11,873 nt of DNA from Crinalium sp049646245 (GTDB lineage Bacteria; Cyanobacteriota; Cyanobacteriia; Cyanobacteriales; PCC-9333), in contig JBARVL010000089.1 in assembly GCA_049646245.1 (NCBI GenBank), positions 1 to 11,873 on the forward strand, given 5' to 3'. The position numbers and the translations under genes were made by a program. The notes beneath the pieces were generated by a model, which was not told where the DNA came from, ran no database searches, and saw only the letters and a list, made by a program, of their open reading frames with translations. Below are positions 8,080 to 11,873 of the stretch, piece after piece (the first letter of the stretch is position 1; every line of letters begins with the position of its first letter).

Positions 8080-8203
8080 GATAATTGATAATTGTTAATT
8101 GATAATTGATAATTGATAATTGTTAATTGATAATTGTTAATTGATAATTGTTAATTGTTAATTGTTAATTGATAATTGTTAATTGTTAATTGTTAATTGT
8201 TAA
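8080..8203. repeat. Heptamer short tandem repeat array (STRR), 17 units
   Basis: Seventeen uninterrupted 7-base units, eight GATAATT and nine GTTAATT, run from 8080 to 8198 with a five-base partial unit to 8203. The two variants differ only at positions 2-3 and are interspersed. This fits the STRR heptamers known from cyanobacteria. The array fills the space between the hydrolase and coaX, and its last 18 bases lie inside coaX, providing the stop codon and the final residues (TINN). Confidence 0.95.
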
Positions 8204-8992
8204 AGACTGCATTCCTAAAAAAATTAAATGGGGGTCAGCAATTACCCGATCTGCTATATGAGGAAATTTGGCTTGAAGATAGCTTAATAGAAGAGTGCGA
8301 TCGCCTCCTGTAATAGCAATGCTACTTTCTGGAAATTCCTGCCACCATGACTCAATGAAGTCTCTAACTCCAGCTAAAACTGTATAACTCACCCCACTTT
8401 GAATAGCTTCTACTGTATTCAAAGCCCATCTTTGGGGCATCTCGCTGTACAATTCAATTTTCGGCAAAGCAGCAGTTTTGTCAGTTAATGACTGTATTTG
8501 TAACCGTAACCCTGGTAAAATTGCCCCTCCGACTAATTTTTTTTGAGCATCTACACCTGTAAACGTTAGTGCGGTTCCTCCATCAATTACTAAAACTGGG
8601 AAACCAAGATTTGCACCCGCCCCCAGTACTGCTAAGGCGCGGTCTATTCCCAGTGTGGGATAAAGCCCCTGAAGTGGTAATTGGTCTAACGTAATCACAT
8701 TAATATCTGGGTATGTCTGCCAAAGTTGTGTTTGCAGAGGAACAACAGAGGCTACATAAAGCGGTATCGGCGTAGAATTGGGAATTTGAATAGCATTTAT
8801 TTGAGTGTTTGGAAATAATTCTGTTTTCCACTCACCAGCCTGCCAACTTTGAACTAGCTGTTCTACAACTAAAGCAGGTAAATGATCTGTATCCCAGGCA
8901 GCCTGAAGTGTTGCACCAGCAAACAAAGCCCAATGTAATCGGGAATTGCCGATCATTAACCCTAACCAGTTATCACAATTAACAATTATCAA
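8186..8992 (-). CDS. coaX: Type III pantothenate kinase (CoaX)
   Basis: Phosphorylates pantothenate with ATP, the first committed step of coenzyme A synthesis, in the ASKHA fold. The 268-residue product is of family length. Motifs: phosphate loop MIGNSRLHWALF at 13-24, TLGIDR with D117 (probable catalytic base), VIDGGTALTFTG at 135-146, GGAILPG at 155-161, NTVEAIQSG at 192-200 and ITGGDR at 227-232. The usual Asp before the first glycine (DxGNT) is Met13 here. I believe cyanobacterial members often lack it, but this needs an alignment. The start is TTG 8992: an in-frame TAA lies directly upstream and the next Met (13) is already inside the phosphate loop. Both this start and the stop fall inside heptamer arrays. 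No clear ribosome site precedes the start. The gene is divergent from flv3 and convergent with the hydrolase. Confidence 0.93.
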   Translation of the reverse strand: MIIVNCDNWLGLMIGNSRLHWALFAGATLQAAWDTDHLPALVVEQLVQSWQAGEWKTELFPNTQINAIQIPNSTPIPLYVASVVPLQTQLWQTYPDINVITLDQLPLQGLYPTLGIDRALAVLGAGANLGFPVLVIDGGTALTFTGVDAQKKLVGGAILPGLRLQIQSLTDKTAALPKIELYSEMPQRWALNTVEAIQSGVSYTVLAGVRDFIESWWQEFPESSIAITGGDRTLLLSYLQAKFPHIADRVIADPHLIFLGMQSLTINN

Positions 8993-9007
8993 TTAACAAT
9001 TATCAAT
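8977..9007. repeat. Second heptamer array, inverted relative to 8080-8203
   Basis: Four units alternate AATTAAC and AATTATC (8977-9004), followed by a partial AAT. These are the exact reverse complements of GTTAATT and GATAATT, so this is the same repeat family in opposite orientation, at the other end of coaX. It contains the coaX TTG start at 8992 and the in-frame stop upstream of it. Confidence 0.92.
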
Positions 9008-9168
9008 GACTCACTTGACTTTTCATTATGCCTATCTAGTGAGTCTTTGTTGGGGTTTGTATACGATTTTGAGATTTTTAATAGTTTTTTTAATAAAAAT
9101 TTACAACTGAGTCATGTCAAAATGAAGTTAGATAAAACACTTATGGGTGTAAGAGAAGGAGACTACAG
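9008..9168. promoter_or_regulatory. coaX-flv3 divergent control region with three GAGTC-type sites
   Basis: TGACTCA (9007-9013), GTGAGTC (9039-9045) and TGAGTCA (9108-9114) share a GAGTC/GACTC core. GACTCAC (9008-9014) and GTGAGTC form a 7-base inverted pair 24 bases apart, and TGACTCA with TGAGTCA form another pair 94 bases apart. Such spaced half-sites could be operators for flv3 or coaX, but the regulator is unknown. The flv3 side ends with the ribosome site AAGGAG (9156-9161). I cannot assign a confident -35/-10 pair. Confidence 0.35.
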
Positions 9169-10896
9169 ATGGTAACGCTCACCGACCGAACCCAAAAGCG
9201 CCTGACAATAGAGACAACAGAGATTGCGCTCTTGACAACAACGATTCGGTCACTAGATTGGGATCGCGATCGCTTCGATATAGAATTTGGACTGCAAAAC
9301 GGCACTACCTACAATTCTTTTGTGATTCGGGGTGAGCAAACTGCCCTAGTCGATACATCCCATGAGAAATTCCGCCAACTATATTTAGACACTCTTACAG
9401 GTGTAATCAATCCAGCAGAAATTGATTACCTGATTATCAGCCACACAGAACCAGACCATAGTGGTTTGGTGAAAGACATCTTGCAACTCGCGCCACAGGT
9501 GACAGTAGTAGGTTCAAAAGTCGCAATTCAGTTTATCGAGGATTTTGTTCATCAACCTTTTGAACGGCGGATTGTTAAAAATGGCGATCGCCTAGACTTA
9601 GGTAAAGGACATGAATTGGAATTTGTGATCGCGCCTAATTTACATTGGCCCGATACCATGTTTACTTATGACCATAAAACTCAAATCCTCTTCACCTGCG
9701 ATGCTTTTGGTCTGCACTACTGCTCAGATAGTACGTTTGACGAAAATTTAGCAGATATAGAAGCGGATTACCGCTTTTATTATGAATGTTTAATGGCTCC
9801 CAATGCCCGTTCAGTGCTATCTGCCTTGAAGCGGATGGGTGAACTACCAGAAGTTACTACTATTGGTACAGGACACGGGCCACTGCTGCGCCACAACGTT
9901 GATGAATTAGTTAATCGTTATCGCCAATGGAGTCAAGCGAAAGCGAAAGCTGAGACAAGTGTAGTAGTATTTTATATTTCCGATTACGGATATAGCGATC
10001 GCCTTTCTCAATCCCTCGCCAGAGGTATTAGTAAAACAGGTGTTGGTGTAGAGATGATCGATCTTAAATCCGCCGATCCACAGGAAGTGCAAGAACTTGT
10101 TGGTCGGTCGGCAGGGCTTGTAATTGCCATGCCACCAGCATCAGGAACAGTCGCCAGCACCGCCCAAGCTGCCATTGGTACAGTTTTAGCAGCAGCTAAG
10201 GATAAACAAGTTATTGGCTTATTTGAATCTTACGGTGGGGATGATGAGCCTGTAGATCCGCTAATGAGTAAATTTAGAGAATTAGGTTTAGCAGTCGGAT
10301 TTCCCGCAATTCGGATTAAAACAACCCCTAATGAAGCGACTTATCAACTGTGTGAAGAAGCGGGGACAGACTTAGGGCAATTACTCACACGCGATCGCGC
10401 TATCAAGCAACTCAAGTCCTTGGATGCTGAATTAGAAAAAGCACTAGGGCGGATCAGTGGTGGACTGTATATCATTACTGCGAAAAAAGGTGAAATCAAG
10501 AGTGCGATGTTAGCATCTTGGGTTTCTCAAGCTAGTTTTGAACCTTTAGGGCTAACAATTGCTGTTGCTAAAGATCGGGCAATTGAATCATTAATGCAAG
10601 TAGGCGATCGCTTTGTGCTGAATGTTTTAGAAGAAGGCAATTATCAGCCGTTAATGAAGCACTTCCTCAAGCGTTTCCCCCCTGGTGCTGATCGTTTTGC
10701 TGGGATCAAAACTCAACCTGCGGAAAACGGTAGTCCTATTTTGGTAGATGCCTTAGCTTACATGGAGTGCCATGTTATGAGTCGCATGGAACTATCGGAT
10801 CACCATGTTGTGTACGCCACAGTTGATACAGGGCGGGTGAGTAAGCCTGATGCGCTGACGGCGGTACATCATCGGAAGGTTGGGAATTATTATTAG
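9169..10896 (+). CDS. flv3: Flavodiiron protein Flv3, diflavin flavin reductase type
   Basis: One partner of the Flv1/Flv3 pair that reduces O2 to water without releasing superoxide, draining electrons downstream of photosystem I under fluctuating light. The 575 residues show the three cyanobacterial domains in order: metallo-beta-lactamase-like diiron domain about 25-245, flavodoxin-like FMN domain about 265-405 (FYISDYGYSDRL loop), and flavin-reductase-like domain about 425-575. All canonical diiron ligands are present: H92-x-E94-x-D96-H97, H159, D178 and H236. That separates it from Flv1/Flv2, which have altered ligands, and pairing with the Flv1-like gene downstream favours Flv3 over Flv4. 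ATG 9169 follows AAGGAG with seven bases of spacing, the best ribosome site in the window. Five HIP1 octamers lie inside. It ends one base before the left arm of an inverted repeat enclosing a GxxExxY gene. Confidence 0.94.
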   Translation: MVTLTDRTQKRLTIETTEIALLTTTIRSLDWDRDRFDIEFGLQNGTTYNSFVIRGEQTALVDTSHEKFRQLYLDTLTGVINPAEIDYLIISHTEPDHSGLVKDILQLAPQVTVVGSKVAIQFIEDFVHQPFERRIVKNGDRLDLGKGHELEFVIAPNLHWPDTMFTYDHKTQILFTCDAFGLHYCSDSTFDENLADIEADYRFYYECLMAPNARSVLSALKRMGELPEVTTIGTGHGPLLRHNVDELVNRYRQWSQAKAKAETSVVVFYISDYGYSDRLSQSLARGISKTGVGVEMIDLKSADPQEVQELVGRSAGLVIAMPPASGTVASTAQAAIGTVLAAAKDKQVIGLFESYGGDDEPVDPLMSKFRELGLAVGFPAIRIKTTPNEATYQLCEEAGTDLGQLLTRDRAIKQLKSLDAELEKALGRISGGLYIITAKKGEIKSAMLASWVSQASFEPLGLTIAVAKDRAIESLMQVGDRFVLNVLEEGNYQPLMKHFLKRFPPGADRFAGIKTQPAENGSPILVDALAYMECHVMSRMELSDHHVVYATVDTGRVSKPDALTAVHHRKVGNYY

Positions 10897-10897
10897 A

Positions 10898-10944
10898 TTT
10901 TTTTAACGCAAAGGGCGCAAAGGTAAGCGCAAAGGGCGCAAAGG
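10898..10944. repeat. Left GCAAAGG-repeat arm, inverted partner at 11337-11387
   Basis: Seven T then four copies of CGCAAAGG (spacers G, TAAG, G) run from directly after the flv3 stop. The reverse complement of 11337-11387 matches it over about 40 bases with only three differences besides the T-run length (G to AT, A to T, G to A). The purine run just after its last unit (AAGGGGGG, 10941-10948) probably serves as the ribosome site of the enclosed gene. Confidence 0.95.
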
Positions 10945-10955
10945 GGGGATAAAGG

Positions 10956-11333
10956 ATGACTGAAAATGAGTTGTCGAAAATAATTATTGGGTGTGCGATG
11001 AAGGTGCATACGGCTTTAGGTGCTGGATTGTTGGAATCGGCTTATGAAGCTTGTTTAGAGTATGAATTGAGGAAAACTAAATTAAGGGTTGAAAAACAAA
11101 AACCTATACCTTTAATTTATGAAGAAGTAAGGCTAGACTGTGGCTATCGCATAGACCTGTTAGTTGAAAATAAGGTAATTATCGAGGTCAAAGCAGTCGA
11201 GTCTCTTCATCCGATACATTCTGCTCAACTTTTGACTTATCTCAAATTCATCGAGTGTAAACTTGGTATGTTGATCAACTTCAATGTTATTCACCTCAAA
11301 GATGGCATCAAGAGAGTAGTCAACGGTCTATAA
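10956..11333 (+). CDS. GxxExxY family protein, PD-(D/E)XK nuclease-like
   Basis: A 125-residue protein of the GxxExxY family (PDDEXK_3 type). The name-giving motif is G24-L-L-E27-S-A-Y30. The nuclease-like core follows: D67 in YRIDLLV, E77-V-K79 in IIEVKAV, then HPIHSAQLLTYLK with Q91. All putative active-site residues are intact and the length is typical. The family's biochemical role is unsettled, so nuclease activity is inference from the motif. ATG 10956 is preceded by AAGGGGGG at seven bases, which derives from the left repeat arm. The gene sits alone inside the inverted arms in the same direction as flv3 and flv1. It has no HIP1 octamer, unlike its neighbours, which fits a more recent arrival but is weak evidence for so short a gene. 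Confidence 0.93.
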   Translation: MTENELSKIIIGCAMKVHTALGAGLLESAYEACLEYELRKTKLRVEKQKPIPLIYEEVRLDCGYRIDLLVENKVIIEVKAVESLHPIHSAQLLTYLKFIECKLGMLINFNVIHLKDGIKRVVNGL

Positions 11334-11336
11334 ATT

Positions 11337-11387
11337 CCTTTGCGTCCTTTGCGCTAACCTTTGCGATCCTTTGCGTTAAAAAAAAAA
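11337..11387. repeat. Right GCAAAGG-repeat arm, inverted copy of 10898-10944
   Basis: Begins three bases after the stop of the GxxExxY gene and reads as four CCTTTGCG-type units followed by TT and ten A. It is the reverse complement of the left arm with three small differences and a longer homopolymer. It ends three bases before the flv1 ATG, so it replaces whatever leader flv1 had. Confidence 0.95.
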
Positions 11388-11390
11388 CCT

Positions 11391-11873
11391 ATGCCCCCAA
11401 CTCGTGATGTCCAAGTTCTCCCTATAGCCACAAATACAACAGTATTACGCTCTCGCACTTGGGATCGACTCAAATTTGAAATTGAATATGCTCTCAAACG
11501 TGGTACAACTGCGAACTCTTTTATAATTCAAGCTGACAAAACTGCTTTAATTGACCCCCCTGGAGAATCTTTTACTGAAATTTTCATGCAGGCGTTAAAG
11601 CAACGTTTTGATCTTAAAAAGTTAGATTATGTAATTTTGGGTCATGTTAATCCCAATCGCAGTGTTACTCTTAAGGCATTGCTAGAATTAGCACCTCAGA
11701 TTACTTTTGTTTGTTCTAATCCAGGTGCGATCGCTCTACGTGCTGCAATACCTGAGCAAAAGTTAAATATTCTAGTGATGCGTGGGGAAGAAACCCTAGA
11801 TTTAGGCAAGGGACATCATCTAGAATTTATACCTACACCGAGTCCTCGCTGGGCAGATAGTCTTTGTACATAC
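11391..11873 (+). CDS. flv1: Flavodiiron protein Flv1, N-terminal 161 residues, cut by window edge
   Basis: Partner of Flv3 in oxygen photoreduction. The visible 161 residues belong to the metallo-beta-lactamase-like domain and align with Flv3 over their whole length (RSRTWDRLKFEIEYALKRGT, ANSFIIQADKTALID, LDLGKGHHLEFI). The diiron site is altered as expected for Flv1: the HxExDH motif reads GHVNPNR (H85-V-N87-P-N89-R90), and the position of H159 in Flv3 is R153 here. ATG 11391 is the first start and matches the expected N-terminus, but it directly follows the A-run of the right repeat arm with no visible ribosome site, so translation may depend on another feature or be weak. The remaining two thirds lie outside the window. 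Confidence 0.93.
   Translation, partial: MPPTRDVQVLPIATNTTVLRSRTWDRLKFEIEYALKRGTTANSFIIQADKTALIDPPGESFTEIFMQALKQRFDLKKLDYVILGHVNPNRSVTLKALLELAPQITFVCSNPGAIALRAAIPEQKLNILVMRGEETLDLGKGHHLEFIPTPSPRWADSLCTY

Larger units (their letters stand above)
10898..11387. mobile_element. Candidate mobile cassette: inverted GCAAAGG arms around one GxxExxY gene
   Basis: About 490 bases consist only of two near-identical inverted arms and a single 125-codon gene, placed between flv3 and flv1 and touching both (one base after the flv3 stop, three bases before the flv1 ATG). There is no transposase, and no clear target duplication can be read at the outer edges (T run on the left, A run on the right). Mobility is inferred from the architecture. 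Movement would need either the encoded nuclease-like protein or a factor acting in trans. Confidence 0.4.

Noticed and set aside
8080..8203. CRISPR array
   Set aside because: The units are contiguous heptamers without spacers and match the short tandem repeat type.
10898..10944. Rho-independent terminator after flv3
   Set aside because: The T run precedes the GCAAAGG units instead of following a stem, and the arm has no internal self-complementarity. Its partner is 390 bases away.

Overview
The window comes from a cyanobacterium. The octamer GCGATCGC (HIP1) occurs about 18 times. Two genes encode the cyanobacterial type of flavodiiron protein (Flv3 and Flv1), and heptameric short tandem repeats of the cyanobacterial STRR kind surround the pantothenate kinase gene. 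A filamentous strain is plausible but cannot be shown from this window. Intergenic DNA is AT-rich.

Layout. Positions 1-2615 (minus strand) hold one long open frame cut by the left edge. It joins a beta-class DNA methyltransferase (N-terminal) to a winged-helix-like segment and an Mrr-type PD-(D/E)XK nuclease (C-terminal), so it looks like a single-polypeptide restriction-modification enzyme. A 455-base divergent spacer follows. Next, all on the plus strand, are a GAF-plus-PP2C (RsbU-like) phosphatase, a 96-residue protein with an 11-residue internal repeat and a C-terminal membrane segment, and argH (argininosuccinate lyase). A hairpin separates argH from a convergent 54-residue basic protein gene. 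About 500 bases without an intact gene then carry a frameshifted coding remnant. An alpha/beta hydrolase (plus) and coaX (type III pantothenate kinase, minus) converge on a 17-unit heptamer array. A divergent spacer leads to flv3, and flv1 starts near the right edge and runs off it.

How the genes relate. ArgH (last step of arginine synthesis) and CoaX (first step of coenzyme A synthesis) are housekeeping enzymes. Flv3 and Flv1 act together in reducing O2 to water downstream of photosystem I. The fusion enzyme is a likely genome-defence or mobile gene.

Most unusual points: (1) the flv3-flv1 pair is split by a GxxExxY-family gene enclosed between near-identical inverted GCAAAGG-repeat arms, which looks like a compact mobile cassette; (2) coaX is bounded by inverted copies of the same heptamer array, which supply its stop codon at one end and its only usable start codon at the other; (3) the methyltransferase-nuclease fusion has the reverse domain order to classical type IIG enzymes.
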